Source: Brevundimonas sp. A19_0
GTDB lineage: Bacteria; Pseudomonadota; Alphaproteobacteria; Caulobacterales; Caulobacteraceae
Direction: 5' to 3'
Assembly (NCBI RefSeq): GCF_017744255.1
Contig: NZ_JAGHQP010000004.1
Location: 52,010 to 116,009 of the forward strand
Length of the DNA stretch: 64,000 nucleotides
How positions within the stretch are numbered: position 1 is the stretch's first letter; every line of letters starts with the position of its first letter. The notes under the pieces were generated by a model. It had not been told where the DNA came from. It saw only the letters and a program-made list of their open reading frames with translations, and did no database searches. Made by a program: the position numbers and the translations under genes. Shown piece by piece: positions 9,115 through 18,058 of the stretch.

Positions 9115-9727
9115 GGCGGAGGCTCCCGATGCGGACGATACGGCCCCGCGCGTCACTCAGCGAGGGCTTCAGCTCAGCGTCGAATTTCCAGGATTTACGG
9201 GCCTGGCGCAACTCCTCCTCGGCCCGTTCCCCCTTGAGAAACACCGCTTGTGCACCCCTATCCATATAGGGCTGTGCATAACCGAGCAGGCGCTCAAGCG
9301 GGGCGACCGCGCGGGCCGTGACCCGCTCCACGGTGACCGACTGTTCTTCGGCCCGCCCATGGATAACGGTTGCGGGGAGATTCAGCTCCGTGACGAGGGC
9401 CGACAGGAAACGACAGCGTTTGCCCAAACTGTCGATCAGCCAGATATGCGCGTCCGGCTGGTCCTTCAACAGTATGGCCAGGATCACACCGGGAAAGCCG
9501 GCGCCTGCCCCCAGATCGGCCCAGGTCCGCGCCCCGGATTCCAGCTCGAGGAGCTGGGCACTGTCCCAGGCATGCCGCGACCAGAAGTCCGGGAGGGTGT
9601 CCGGTCCGACCAGATTCATGACCTGGTTGGTCTCGGTCAGGCGGTCGAGGAACAGGCGCAGGTCGTCCATACGCGCGTCGGTGGCCCCGGTGCGGGCCTG
9701 AAACGCCTCGGCCGTACTGACAGTCAC
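9098..9727 (-). CDS. rsmG: 16S rRNA (guanine-527 N7) methyltransferase RsmG
   Basis: SAM-dependent methylation of 16S rRNA G527; formerly GidB. 209 residues with the Rossmann SAM-binding motif [10 protein letters not shown] at 71-80, preceded by [22 protein letters not shown] and followed by [12 protein letters not shown], all standard for the family. Its start overlaps the mnmG stop (ATGA at 9724-9727) and its end overlaps the parA start by 17 bp, so mnmG-rsmG-parA-parB form a tightly packed minus-strand unit. Loss of RsmG gives low-level streptomycin resistance in other bacteria. Confidence 0.97.
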   Translation of the reverse strand: MTVSTAEAFQARTGATDARMDDLRLFLDRLTETNQVMNLVGPDTLPDFWSRHAWDSAQLLELESGARTWADLGAGAGFPGVILAILLKDQPDAHIWLIDSLGKRCRFLSALVTELNLPATVIHGRAEEQSVTVERVTARAVAPLERLLGYAQPYMDRGAQAVFLKGERAEEELRQARKSWKFDAELKPSLSDARGRIVRIGSLRRVRPL

Positions 9728-11580
9728 GCGGCCACCCGGCCTTTTTTCACATGGGCGAGCAGGGCGGTCAGCGCGCCGGGCGTCATCCCCTCAATGCGAG
9801 AGGCCTGACCGAGAGTCAGGGGGCGAATGCGGGCCAACTTCTCGCGCACCTCGGACGACAGGCCGCCGAGCGCAGCATAGTCCAGATCGGCGGGCAGGCT
9901 GAGCCCTTCCTCGCGCTGCAGGGCCTGGGCGTCGGCGGACTGGCGATCCAGATAGCCGGCATAGGTGGCTTCAATGGCCAGCTGCTCGCGGACGGCCGGG
10001 CTCCAGTCGTCGAGGCCCGGATGGACCGGGCGGAACTGATCAAGGGTGACGCCCGGATAGGCCAGAAGGTCCCTCACCGACCGACGCTGCCCGTCGGCAT
10101 TGACCCGTACGCCGAGCTTGTTCGCCTCGCCCGGCGTAAAGCGGGTCTGCGTTGCCCAGGTCAGGGCCTCGTCGAGCTGGCGTTGCTTGGCCTCGTGGGC
10201 CCGGCGGCGCTCGGCTCCGGCCAGGCCCAGCTCAATGGCCAGAGGCGTCAGGCGACGGTCCGCATTGTCGGCCCGCAGGCTCAGGCGATACTCGGCGCGG
10301 CTGGTGAACATGCGGTAGGGCTCGGTCACACCCCGTGTGACCAGATCGTCGATCATCACCCCGATATAGGCCTGATCGCGGCGCAGGATCACAGCGTCCT
10401 GCCCGCCAGCCGCGCGGGCGGCGTTCAGACCGGCCATCAAACCCTGGGCCGCCGCCTCCTCATAGCCGGTCGTGCCGTTGATCTGGCCGGCGAGATAGAG
10501 GCCCGGTCGCGCCTTGACCTCCAGCGTAGGCAGCAACTCGCGCGGATCGACATAGTCGTATTCGATCGCATAGCCGTAGCGCATGACTTGGACCACCTCG
10601 AGGCCCGGAATGGTGCGCAGGAAGGCATCCTGGGTCGCGTCCGAGACCGAGGTGGAAATGCCGTTCGGATAGACGGTCGGATCGTCCAGGCCCTCGGGCT
10701 CGAGGAAGATCTGGTGGCTGGTCTTGTCGGCGAACCGGACGACCTTGTCCTCGATAGAAGGGCAGTAGCGCGGACCCCGGCCGGACAGGTGCCCCCCATA
10801 GACAGCGCTCTCGCCCAGATTCTCGGCGATGATCCGGTGAGTCTCTTCGGTCGTATGGGTGATGCCGCAGGCGATCTGGGGCACGGCGATCCGGTCAGTC
10901 AGGAAGCTGAAGGGCACAGGCTCGGCGTCGGCCTGCTGCATCTCCAGCCGGTCCCAGGCAATGGTGCGGCCGTCCAGACGCGCGGGCGTGCCGGTCTTCA
11001 GTCGACCGAGGGCGAGGCCGGCAGCATGCAGGTCTGCGGCCAGCCCGGTCGAGGGCGCCTCCCCATGGCGCCCGGCGGGAATGCGCTGATCGCCCCGGTG
11101 GATGACGCCGTTGAGGAAGGTGCCGGTCGTCAGGACCACGGCCGCGGCGCCGAGGGTCTCGCCCGCCTCGGTCTCGATCCCGATCACGCGCTTGCCCTCC
11201 ATGAGCAGGCGGTGGGCCGTGCCGGCCATACGTTCGAGATTGGTGGTGGCGGCGAGTTCCGCCTGCATGGCCTCGCGGTACAGGCGGCGATCAATCTGCG
11301 AGCGGGGTCCCTGAACCGCGGCCCCCTTGGACCGGTTCAGCATGCGGAACTGGATACCGGAGACATCGGCGAGGCGGCCCATGATGCCGTCAAGGGCGTC
11401 GATCTCTCGGACAAGATGGCCCTTGCCCAGACCGCCGATGGCCGGGTTGCAGCTCATCTCGCCAATTGTGTCGAGCCGCTGGGTCAGGAGCAGGGTCCGG
11501 GCGCCCGCGCGCGCGGCTGCCGCCGCGGCCTCGCAGCCCGCGTGCCCTCCCCCGATGACGATGACGTCAAAACGCTTCAT
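9724..11580 (-). CDS. mnmG: tRNA uridine 5-carboxymethylaminomethyl modification enzyme MnmG
   Basis: FAD-dependent partner of MnmE that modifies wobble uridine 34 of certain tRNAs. Starting at the second in-frame ATG ([15 protein letters not shown]) gives 618 residues, matching the usual 620-630; an ATG at 11592 would add four residues. The FAD motif GGGHAGCEA is at 10-18, [14 protein letters not shown] follows, and the C-terminus has [22 protein letters not shown] and [19 protein letters not shown] features of MnmG. A parS site lies 50 bp upstream of the start. Confidence 0.98.
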   Translation of the reverse strand: MKRFDVIVIGGGHAGCEAAAAAARAGARTLLLTQRLDTIGEMSCNPAIGGLGKGHLVREIDALDGIMGRLADVSGIQFRMLNRSKGAAVQGPRSQIDRRLYREAMQAELAATTNLERMAGTAHRLLMEGKRVIGIETEAGETLGAAAVVLTTGTFLNGVIHRGDQRIPAGRHGEAPSTGLAADLHAAGLALGRLKTGTPARLDGRTIAWDRLEMQQADAEPVPFSFLTDRIAVPQIACGITHTTEETHRIIAENLGESAVYGGHLSGRGPRYCPSIEDKVVRFADKTSHQIFLEPEGLDDPTVYPNGISTSVSDATQDAFLRTIPGLEVVQVMRYGYAIEYDYVDPRELLPTLEVKARPGLYLAGQINGTTGYEEAAAQGLMAGLNAARAAGGQDAVILRRDQAYIGVMIDDLVTRGVTEPYRMFTSRAEYRLSLRADNADRRLTPLAIELGLAGAERRRAHEAKQRQLDEALTWATQTRFTPGEANKLGVRVNADGQRRSVRDLLAYPGVTLDQFRPVHPGLDDWSPAVREQLAIEATYAGYLDRQSADAQALQREEGLSLPADLDYAALGGLSSEVREKLARIRPLTLGQASRIEGMTPGALTALLAHVKKGRVAA

Positions 11581-11630
11581 GGGCTGCCACATAGGCCAAA
11601 ACCGGCCCCTTCGCCACCACAGGCCCGCAT

Positions 11631-11646
11631 TGTTTCACGTGAAACT
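11631..11646. promoter_or_regulatory. parS site 2, between mnmE and mnmG
   Basis: TGTTTCACGTGAAACT agrees with the 16-bp parS consensus except for the last base. It occupies most of the 64-bp gap between the mnmE stop and the mnmG start, the only intergenic room available here. ParB binding here could affect mnmG transcription. Confidence 0.94.
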
Positions 11647-12964
11647 ATTTGCCGATGCAGAAGGTGGAGAAGACCTCGCCCAGGACATCTTCGACGCCGA
11701 TCTCGCCTGTGATGCGGGCCAGGGCGTCGGCGGCGCGCCGAAGATCTTCCCCGGCGAGCTCGGGCGCAGAGGACAGGCGCCCCTGCGCCGCATGCACGGA
11801 GGCCAGTACGTCCTGAAGCCGCCTGCGGTGCCGGGCCCGCGTCAGGGCCGGGAAATCGCCGCCACTCAGATCGCTGGCCAGGCGCTCCGCCAACCAGCCA
11901 TCGAGCTGATCCATGCCCTTCCCATCCGTGGGCGAGACGACAAGCGACTGGATGTCCACCCCGCCTTCCGGCCAGTCGGTGCGGCCGAGATCGGCCTTGG
12001 TGCACACCCGGAGGTCGCCGGACCGCACCAGGTCGAGAGCGGGCCCGTCGACCGGATCGCCCGGCGCGACCACCCAGAGACGCAGGTCGGCAGCCTCGGC
12101 CCGGGCCCGGGCGCGGCGCACGCCTTCGGCCTCGACCGGGTCGTCGCTCTCGCGGAGCCCCGCCGTATCCGAGAGCGTCACAGCATAGCCGCCGAGGGTC
12201 AGGGTTGCATCCAGCACGTCGCGCGTGGTGCCGGGGATCGGCGTCACGATTGCGGCTTCCCTTGAAACGAGAGCGTTGAACAGCGAGGACTTCCCGGCGT
12301 TTGTCTCGCCGATCAGGACGATCCGGTAGCCGTCGCGGATCCGTTCGCCGCGCTGACCATCGGCCAGGGCCGCCTCCAGATCGCCCTCCAGGGCGGACAA
12401 CACCGGCGCCGCACGTTGAGCCAAGGCATCAGGGACGTCCTCATCGGGAAAGTCGATCTCGGCTTCGACGAGGGCGAGAGCCGTCAGCAGGTCCCGCCGG
12501 AAGCCCGCATAGACACCCGCCAGCGCCCCGCCCAGCTGACCGAGCGCCTGCGCCGTCTGTTCGCTGGTTTCGGCGTCGATCAGGTCGGCGACGGCCTCGG
12601 CCTGGGTCAGGTCCAGCTTGCCGTTCTCAAAGGCCCGACGCGTGAACTCCCCCGGCTCGGCCGGCCGCACGCCCAAGCCAGCGAGGGCGTCGCTGACCCC
12701 CTCAACCACCGCCCGTCCTCCGTGGAGGTGCAGTTCGACGCAGTCCTCGCCGGTGTAGCTGTTCGGGGCCTTGAACCGCAGCACGAGCGCCTGGTCCAGC
12801 TTTCGGCCCTCGTATTGAAGATTCCGCACCATGGCCTTGCGGACCGGGGGACAACCCGCAACGAGGTCGGCGAGCACGCGGTCACAGTCGGGCCCGGACA
12901 GGCGGATGACAGCCACCGCCCCCCGGCCCGGCGGTGTCGCCAGAGCAAAGACGGTGTCCGTCAC
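11645..12964 (-). CDS. mnmE: tRNA modification GTPase MnmE
   Basis: GTPase partner of MnmG in wobble-uridine modification; 439 residues. The N-terminal folate-binding domain starts TDTVFALATPPGRGAVAVIR, and the embedded G domain has G1 GETNAGKS at 219-226 (threonine where proline is more usual), the TTRD G2 motif and DTAGLRESDDPVEAEG (G3 and switch II). The C-terminal CIGK tetrad carries the essential cysteine. It lies 7 bp after the DUF6489 gene. Its stop overlaps the edge of parS site 2 by two bases. Confidence 0.97.
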   Translation of the reverse strand: MTDTVFALATPPGRGAVAVIRLSGPDCDRVLADLVAGCPPVRKAMVRNLQYEGRKLDQALVLRFKAPNSYTGEDCVELHLHGGRAVVEGVSDALAGLGVRPAEPGEFTRRAFENGKLDLTQAEAVADLIDAETSEQTAQALGQLGGALAGVYAGFRRDLLTALALVEAEIDFPDEDVPDALAQRAAPVLSALEGDLEAALADGQRGERIRDGYRIVLIGETNAGKSSLFNALVSREAAIVTPIPGTTRDVLDATLTLGGYAVTLSDTAGLRESDDPVEAEGVRRARARAEAADLRLWVVAPGDPVDGPALDLVRSGDLRVCTKADLGRTDWPEGGVDIQSLVVSPTDGKGMDQLDGWLAERLASDLSGGDFPALTRARHRRRLQDVLASVHAAQGRLSSAPELAGEDLRRAADALARITGEIGVEDVLGEVFSTFCIGK

Positions 12965-12971
12965 CGCACGC

Positions 12972-13196
12972 TCACTTGGTCGCGGCTTCCATCATGCGAC
13001 GGAACTGCTCCTGGGCCTGCAGGCCGAAGCCGGTCCAGGTCTTCATCAGCTCTTCCGGCTGCATAGCCGCCATATTGTCCGACATGCGCTTTTGCATCTC
13101 CGAGACCATGGCCTCGTTCAGCGGCGTCACATCGGGCAGACCCATGAAAGCGCGCGCCTCGGCGGGGGTACAGTCGATCTCGATATTGACCTTCAT
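12972..13196 (-). CDS. DUF6489 family small protein
   Basis: 74-residue protein beginning MKVNIEIDCTPAEARAFMGLPD, with LNEAMVSEMQKRMSDN and a C-terminal amphipathic QEQFRRMMEAATK. This pattern is found as a conserved alphaproteobacterial family beside mnmE. No signal peptide or membrane segment. Function unknown to me; the TPAEAR segment resembles small phasin-like or helical adaptor proteins, but that is weak. AAGGAGA lies 7-8 bases before the ATG, supporting the start. Confidence 0.8.
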   Translation of the reverse strand: MKVNIEIDCTPAEARAFMGLPDVTPLNEAMVSEMQKRMSDNMAAMQPEELMKTWTGFGLQAQEQFRRMMEAATK

Positions 13197-13247
13197 GAAG
13201 TCTCCTTCGTCCTGCCGCTCGGTTCGCGGAACCTCGCTGCATGAGGA

Positions 13248-13263
13248 CGTTTCACGTGAAACA
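13248..13263. promoter_or_regulatory. parS site 3, between rho and the DUF6489 gene
   Basis: CGTTTCACGTGAAACA, identical to site 1, 15 of 16 to consensus. It lies in the 112-bp gap between the rho stop and the DUF6489 start, about 4.5 kb from the proposed origin, the nearest of the three. Confidence 0.94.
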
Positions 13264-13308
13264 CGCCCTCAAGTAGCCTCGCACCGCGTGCGAGGCGATA
13301 GGGCCAGA

Positions 13309-14709
13309 TTAGGTGTTCATCGACTGGAAGAAGTCCGAGTTGTTCTTGGACTGGCGCAGCTTGTCGAGCAGGAATTCGATCGCGTCCTGCGGGCCCATCG
13401 GATTGAGGATGCGGCGCAGGACATAGGTCTTGGCCAGCTGATCCTTCGGCGTGATGAGATCTTCCTTGCGGGTGCCGGACTTGAGCACGTCGATCGCCGG
13501 GAAGATACGCTTGTCGGCGACCTTTCGGTCCAGGACGATTTCGGAGTTCCCGGTGCCCTTGAACTCTTCGAAGATCACCTCGTCCATCCGGCTTCCGGTA
13601 TCGATCAGGGCGGTGGCGATGATGGTCAGCGAGCCCCCCTGCTCCACATTCCGGGCCGCGCCGAAGAAGCGCTTGGGCCGCTGCAGGGCGTTGGCGTCGA
13701 CACCGCCGGTCAGCACCTTGCCGGACGACGGGACGGTCGCATTGTAGGCGCGGCCAAGACGAGTGATGGAGTCGAGCAGGATCACGACATCCTTCTTGTG
13801 CTCGACCAGCCGCTTGGCCTTTTCGATCACCATTTCGGCGACGGCCACGTGGCGGCTTGCGGGCTCGTCGAAGGTCGAGGCGACGACCTCGCCCTTCACC
13901 GTCCGCTGCATGTCGGTCACTTCTTCCGGCCGCTCATCGATCAGCAGCACGATCAGGAAGACCTCGGGGTGGTTGGCCTCGATCGACTTGGCGATGTTCT
14001 GCAGCATGACCGTCTTGCCGACCCGGGGCGGGGCCACGATCAGGCAGCGCTGGCCCTTCCCGAGCGGGGCGACGATGTCGATCACACGGCCCGAGCGATC
14101 CTTGAGCGTCGGATCCTGGATTTCCATGTGAAGCCGCTCTTCCGGATAGAGCGGCGTCAGGTTGTCGAACAGGACCTTGGTCTTGACCGTCTCCGGGTCT
14201 TCCAGATTGATCGTGTCGACCTTGAGCAGGGCGAAATAGCGCTCACCTTCGCGGGGACCGCGGACGGCCCCGTGGATGGTGTCACCCGACCGCAGGCCAA
14301 AGCGGCGGATCTGCGAGGGCGAGACATAGATGTCGTCCGGACCGGGCAGGTAGTTGGCGTCGGGGCTGCGCAGGAAACCGAAACCGTCGGGCAGGATCTC
14401 GAGGACCCCGTCAGCGATGATCTCGACCTCTTCCTCGGCCAGGGCTTTGAGGATGGCGAACAGCAGGTCCTGTTTGCGCAGGTTGGAGGCGTTCTCGACC
14501 TCGAGCTGTTCGGCGAAGGCGACCAGATCGGCCGGCGTCTTCTCGTTCAGCTCGGCGAGGGTGATGCGGCCCGAGGGGACGATTGACTCGCCGTCGTCCT
14601 CATCCTCGTCGGACGCATCAACCTCGGTGGCCGGCGTCTCGGCATGCGCGTCCTCTGCGGGCAGGACGTCGGTCTCAGGCGATTCAGGGGTCTCGGAGGT
14701 GTCGCTCAT
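13309..14709 (-). CDS. rho: Transcription termination factor Rho
   Basis: Hexameric RNA helicase ending transcription of untranslated RNA. 466 residues, longer than E. coli Rho (419) because of an acidic, probably disordered N-terminal extension (about residues 1-45, rich in E, D, T and P). Then the Rho N domain ([21 protein letters not shown]), the RNA-binding cold-shock-like domain ([23 protein letters not shown]), and Walker A PPRVGKT at 227-233; the Q-loop and R-loop regions look normal. The 235-bp upstream gap to hemJ holds its leader and promoter; the leader has a TTATGGCCGTAAGG hairpin, but I could not place a promoter confidently. Confidence 0.98.
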   Translation of the reverse strand: MSDTSETPESPETDVLPAEDAHAETPATEVDASDEDEDDGESIVPSGRITLAELNEKTPADLVAFAEQLEVENASNLRKQDLLFAILKALAEEEVEIIADGVLEILPDGFGFLRSPDANYLPGPDDIYVSPSQIRRFGLRSGDTIHGAVRGPREGERYFALLKVDTINLEDPETVKTKVLFDNLTPLYPEERLHMEIQDPTLKDRSGRVIDIVAPLGKGQRCLIVAPPRVGKTVMLQNIAKSIEANHPEVFLIVLLIDERPEEVTDMQRTVKGEVVASTFDEPASRHVAVAEMVIEKAKRLVEHKKDVVILLDSITRLGRAYNATVPSSGKVLTGGVDANALQRPKRFFGAARNVEQGGSLTIIATALIDTGSRMDEVIFEEFKGTGNSEIVLDRKVADKRIFPAIDVLKSGTRKEDLITPKDQLAKTYVLRRILNPMGPQDAIEFLLDKLRQSKNNSDFFQSMNT

Positions 14710-14944
14710 GGGAACTCACACAGGCGCTGCCTCCCGCAGGACCACCCCGCAGAAGAAAAACGCCAATAGTTTCAAGGCCTTACGGCCATAAGGAAGGCTC
14801 CGCCATCTGCAGGGTCGCTCACGCGACGGGGACTGGGCAAATGGGGAGAGGAGACGGGCACCGCCGGTGGGGCGGCTCAAGATCACGGAAACCACGCCGC
14901 CCGCTCCGGGTCAAGCCCGGGCCAAGTTCCGGGGGGCGGGGCGC

Positions 14945-15415
14945 CTAGCGCGTCCCCCACTCCAGCGTCACGGACAGCACCATGACGACGGCGATGACGA
15001 AGGGCACTTCATTGGTCATGCGCCAGAAGCGCCCGGTGCGGACCGAGGTACCGGCCTGGATGCGGCGGAACTCGGCCGATAGATAGCCGTGCCAGCCACT
15101 GAGCGCGAAGACGCCGGCGATCTTGGCCAGCATCCACGACTGATGGGCGAAGCTCCAGTCCGCGCCCTCGCCGCTGCGCAGCCAGAACAGCCAGAGGCCA
15201 AAGGCCCAGGCGGCGATCATGGCCGGGTTGAGGATGATCTTCAGCAACCGCCTCTGCCAGACCCGCAGCAGGCCCCGCATCTCCGAGCGGAGCGGCTCGG
15301 GTTTGCCCGCCTGTTCGGCGTCATAGGCATAGAGCCGCGGCAGGAACAGCAGGCCGGCCATCCAGGCGATCACGGCGAGGATGTGCAGGCCCCGCGCCAG
15401 ATCATAGGCGTTCAT
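14945..15415 (-). CDS. hemJ: Protoporphyrinogen IX oxidase HemJ
   Basis: Membrane-bound oxidase converting protoporphyrinogen IX to protoporphyrin IX, the step before ferrochelatase. The ATG at 15415 gives 156 residues; a longer frame upstream is antisense-free but runs into hemH and lacks homology. ARGLHILAVIAWMAGLLFLPRLYAYD contains the conserved first histidine and the AGLLxLPRL signature (given in part); four transmembrane helices follow, with KIILNPAMI and WMLAKI segments. It overlaps hemH by ATGA. Most genomes with HemJ lack HemG or HemY. Confidence 0.9.
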   Translation of the reverse strand: MNAYDLARGLHILAVIAWMAGLLFLPRLYAYDAEQAGKPEPLRSEMRGLLRVWQRRLLKIILNPAMIAAWAFGLWLFWLRSGEGADWSFAHQSWMLAKIAGVFALSGWHGYLSAEFRRIQAGTSVRTGRFWRMTNEVPFVIAVVMVLSVTLEWGTR

Positions 15416-16473
15416 GCGGCAGCTCCCTCGACGGCTCGCCCTCGGCAGGGACAGGCTTTCCAGTTCGACTGACACCCCGGGCCGTAGGGCGCCGTGCCCG
15501 TTCGATCCAGAGCCTCGATCACACCTTCGGCGAGCCCCGTGATGAAGGCCGGGGCGACGCTGACGGTCGGCACCCGGATATAGGGCTGGATGCCGGTCTC
15601 ATGGGCCAGTTCGGCATACTCAATGTCCAGCTCGACCAGGGTCTCGATATGCTCCGAGACGAAGGCGATCGGGACGAGGACGACGCCGACGCCGTCTTTC
15701 GCCGCCTGCTCCAGCGCCTCGGGCGTCGACGGGCCCAGCCACTTCATCGGCCCGACGCGGCTCTGGTAGCACAGGCTCCAGTCGCCGAGGCCCAGACGCT
15801 CGGCGATGACGCGGCACCCGGCCTCGACCTGCTCGGCATAGGGATCGCCCTTTTTCGTGACGAGCGATTCGGGGATGCCGTGGGCCGAGAACAGCACCCG
15901 GACCGGCGCCTCGCCCGCCTTCGCCAGTCCCTTGCGGATCAGATCGGACTGGGCCGCGACCCAGCCGCCGGCCTGCGGATAGCAGCAGATGGTGCGGCTG
16001 ATACCGGGGCCGCGATAGGTCTCGTGCCACAGCTTCAGCGACGAGGCCGTGGTGGTGGTCGAAAACTGCGGATAGAGCGGCAAAAGCACGATCTCGTCCG
16101 GGGCAAAGACCTCAACCTCGGCGGCCACTTCGGCGGTCATCGGATGCCAGTAACGCATGCAGATGAAGGTGCGGATGTCATCGGCCGGCAGGCGGTCGGC
16201 GAGCGCCCCTTCCAGAGCCCCGGACTGGGCCCGCGTTTCGGGCAACAGCGGCGATCCCCCGCCCATAAAGGCATAGTTGGCCTGGGCGCTCTTTTCCCGG
16301 CGGCTGGAGATCAGCCGGGCGAGGGCCGTCCGGAACAGGCCCGGCAGGCCGATGATCGCCGGATCATTGAACAGGTTTAACAGAAAGGGCCTGACCGAGT
16401 CCGGCCCGTCCGGCCCGCCCAGATTGAACAGCACGACGGCGATACGCCGCCCCTGACCCGTCGCCGACCCCAT
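15412..16473 (-). CDS. hemH: Ferrochelatase
   Basis: Inserts ferrous iron into protoporphyrin IX. From ATG 16473 it is 353 residues; the junction with hemE is TGATG, sharing one base. Family motifs: VVLFNLGGPDGPDSVRPFL, FMGGGSPLLPET, LPLYPQFSTTTTASS, the catalytic-histidine motif FSAHGIPES, YQSRVGPMKWLGPST and FVSEHIETLVELDIEY. The C-terminus has cysteines C334, C341 and C343 in GCQSNWKACPC; C. crescentus ferrochelatase is known to carry a [2Fe-2S] cluster on such residues, so this one probably does too. Confidence 0.97.
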   Translation of the reverse strand: MGSATGQGRRIAVVLFNLGGPDGPDSVRPFLLNLFNDPAIIGLPGLFRTALARLISSRREKSAQANYAFMGGGSPLLPETRAQSGALEGALADRLPADDIRTFICMRYWHPMTAEVAAEVEVFAPDEIVLLPLYPQFSTTTTASSLKLWHETYRGPGISRTICCYPQAGGWVAAQSDLIRKGLAKAGEAPVRVLFSAHGIPESLVTKKGDPYAEQVEAGCRVIAERLGLGDWSLCYQSRVGPMKWLGPSTPEALEQAAKDGVGVVLVPIAFVSEHIETLVELDIEYAELAHETGIQPYIRVPTVSVAPAFITGLAEGVIEALDRTGTAPYGPGCQSNWKACPCRGRAVEGAAA

Positions 16474-17507
16474 CACTGCGCCCCGATCCGCTTCAGCACC
16501 TGCTCCACATGGGCGATCGGCACATCCGGCAGGATTCCGTGGCCAAGGTTGAAGATCCACGGCCCCTGCCCCCAGGCCTCCATCAGCTGGTCCACCCGTC
16601 GGTCGAGGGCCGGACCGCCGGCGCGCAACAGCAGGGGATCCAGCGCCCCCTGGATCGGCTTGATCGCCTGCACCCGGTGACCGACCTCGAGCGGGCAGGC
16701 CGTATCGAGGGCGACCGCCTGCACATCGCATTCCCGCGCATAGCGTTCGGCGAGGGCGGCAGAGCCCCTCGGAAAGCCGATCAGGGGCACGGTCACGCCC
16801 AGTTCCCGGACCCGCGCCACCAGCTTCTGGTGCGGCGCGAGCACCAGGGTCTCGAACAGATCGTCCGGCAGGCCCTCGGCCCAGCTCTCGAAGATCTTGA
16901 GCACCTGGGCGCCGGCATCGGCCTGCATCTTCAGATAGTGGGCCGTCGACTCCACCAATATATCCAGAACGGCTGAAACCGTCTCCGGGTCCCGGTAATA
17001 GAAGCTGCGGGCCTGGGCGCGTTCCCCCTTGCCGATCGAGCGGCTCTCGCCGTCCAGCATATAGGTGGCAACCGTCCAGGGCGCGCCGGCAAAGCCGATC
17101 AGGGTCCGCTCGGGGTCCAGGGCGGAGCGAACCCGCGACAGGGTCTCGCCGACTGACGACAGGGCCTCGCCCGCCCCCGCTGCCAGGTCGCGCATGGCGG
17201 CCGGATCCGGAAGCGCGCCGAGCCTGGGCCCCTCGCCCGCCTCGAACCAGACCTTCTGGCCCAGGGCACGCGGGATCAACAGGATGTCGGCAAACACAAT
17301 GGCCGCATCGAAACCGAAGCGGCGCATAGGCTGCAGCGTGGCCTCGGCGGCCTTCTCCGGATCAAGACAGAATTCGATGAAGCCGGGCGTCGTAGCCCTC
17401 AACTCGCGATATTCGGGCAGGTAGCGACCCGCCTGTCGCATGAACCAGACCGGAGGGCGGTCGGTGACCTCGCCCCTCAGGGCCTTGAGCAAGCGCGTAT
17501 CCGTCAT
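16473..17507 (-). CDS. hemE: Uroporphyrinogen decarboxylase
   Basis: Decarboxylates uroporphyrinogen III to coproporphyrinogen III. 344 residues with the two signatures PPVWFMRQAGRYLPEYR near the N-terminus and GFAGAPWTVATYMLDG in the middle; GHGILPDVP near the end. The 5' end abuts the proposed replication origin exactly as hemE does in Caulobacter, where its promoters lie within the origin. hemE-hemH-hemJ form one coupled operon followed by rho. Confidence 0.98.
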   Translation of the reverse strand: MTDTRLLKALRGEVTDRPPVWFMRQAGRYLPEYRELRATTPGFIEFCLDPEKAAEATLQPMRRFGFDAAIVFADILLIPRALGQKVWFEAGEGPRLGALPDPAAMRDLAAGAGEALSSVGETLSRVRSALDPERTLIGFAGAPWTVATYMLDGESRSIGKGERAQARSFYYRDPETVSAVLDILVESTAHYLKMQADAGAQVLKIFESWAEGLPDDLFETLVLAPHQKLVARVRELGVTVPLIGFPRGSAALAERYARECDVQAVALDTACPLEVGHRVQAIKPIQGALDPLLLRAGGPALDRRVDQLMEAWGQGPWIFNLGHGILPDVPIAHVEQVLKRIGAQ

Positions 17508-17579
17508 GGAGCGGCTTTAGGCCGGGAAGCGCCCGACCTCAAGCGGACGAAATGCCCCGCTTCTCTTCTCTTCTTCTCA

Positions 17580-17594
17580 TTCAGGAATCCTGAA
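17580..17594. repeat. Palindrome in the origin/hemE leader
   Basis: TTCAGGA-A-TCCTGAA is a perfect 7-bp inverted repeat around one central base, 73 bp upstream of the hemE ATG. The centre contains a GAATC CcrM site. The symmetry fits a dimeric repressor operator or a short cruciform; no candidate regulator is obvious. Confidence 0.6.
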
Positions 17595-17729
17595 AGTGAA
17601 GATAGCAGATAGGGCCGGGGACGACGGGGATAGTTCGACCGTGAAAGCGCGGGCGGGCGGGCCTTCCCACAGGAGGTGGCGCGGGATGAGGGGCCCCTGT
17701 GCAGACCCTGTAGAAACCGGGGATAATCC

Positions 17730-17744
17730 TTAACCAATCCTTAA
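17730..17744. promoter_or_regulatory. CtrA binding site 1 in the origin
   Basis: TTAA-CCAATCC-TTAA, followed by C, matches the full CtrA consensus TTAA-N7-TTAAC. In Caulobacter, phosphorylated CtrA bound at such origin sites blocks DnaA-dependent initiation in swarmer cells. Confidence 0.88.
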
Positions 17745-17794
17745 CGGGCGGGCCTTCGGCGAGGGGCGCGTGCCGGGGACCGTCTGCGCCCGGA

Positions 17795-17809
17795 TTAAGA
17801 TCTCATTAA
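17795..17809. promoter_or_regulatory. CtrA binding site 2 in the origin
   Basis: TTAA-GATCTCA-TTAA, followed by CC, a second exact match to TTAA-N7-TTAAC, 65 bp from the first. A TCCCCA word resembling a weak DnaA site lies 4 bases to its right. Confidence 0.88.
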
Positions 17810-17970
17810 CCTTTCCCCAGAGGACTTTGGCGCGTCCGGCGACCGGGGGACATCCGGCCGGGAATCCGGTCCGGTCCTGCACACCCGTCCCCTGTCCTCC
17901 GGGCCAAGCCGCAGGCGATGCCCGTTTGCTCCCGGCCCCGACCGGTTGTTCCCCTCTGCGGTGCAGGACT

Positions 17971-17979
17971 CCATCCACA
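17971..17979 (+). promoter_or_regulatory. DnaA-box-like site flanked by CcrM sites
   Basis: CCATCCACA agrees with TTATCCACA at 7 of 9 positions, differing at the first two; Caulobacter origins use similarly imperfect G-boxes (TGATCCACA type). GANTC sites at 17967-17971, 17981-17985 and 17989-17993 sit tightly around it. Confidence 0.45.
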
Positions 17980-18058
17980 GGAATCCCGGATTCGCTCCGC
18001 AGGAGACTTTCCGGCCGAACAGGTTTGACGCTCGCGCCGCTTCGGACGATGACAGGCC

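Larger units (their letters stand above)
17508..18058. other. Proposed chromosome replication origin (Cori-like hemE/DUF299 gap)
   Basis: The 551-bp gene-free gap has the same flanks as C. crescentus Cori: hemE leftward and the DUF299 gene rightward, so transcription diverges. It contains two exact TTAA-N7-TTAA CtrA boxes, the only four TTAA words in the gap, a 7/9 DnaA-box-like CCATCCACA (17971-17979), a second weak one in inverted orientation (CGGGGATAA, 17718-17726), TCCCCA at 17814-17819, five GANTC CcrM sites, and a pyrimidine-rich, relatively AT-rich strip at 17560-17615. Strand bias of genes switches here. No perfect TTATCCACA is present, so the DnaA-binding pattern is inferred. Small ORFs across it have no support as genes. 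Confidence 0.85.

Noticed and set aside
9751-11712. Open frame of about 653 codons antisense to mnmG
   Set aside because: Same artefact; mnmG is well supported.
12250-12275. Degenerate parS-like TTCCCTTGAAAC in mnmE
   Set aside because: Central CACGTG core is missing; unlikely to bind ParB.
17730-17978. Short minus-strand frame inside the origin gap
   Set aside because: No ribosome-binding site or recognizable protein; overlaps CtrA boxes.
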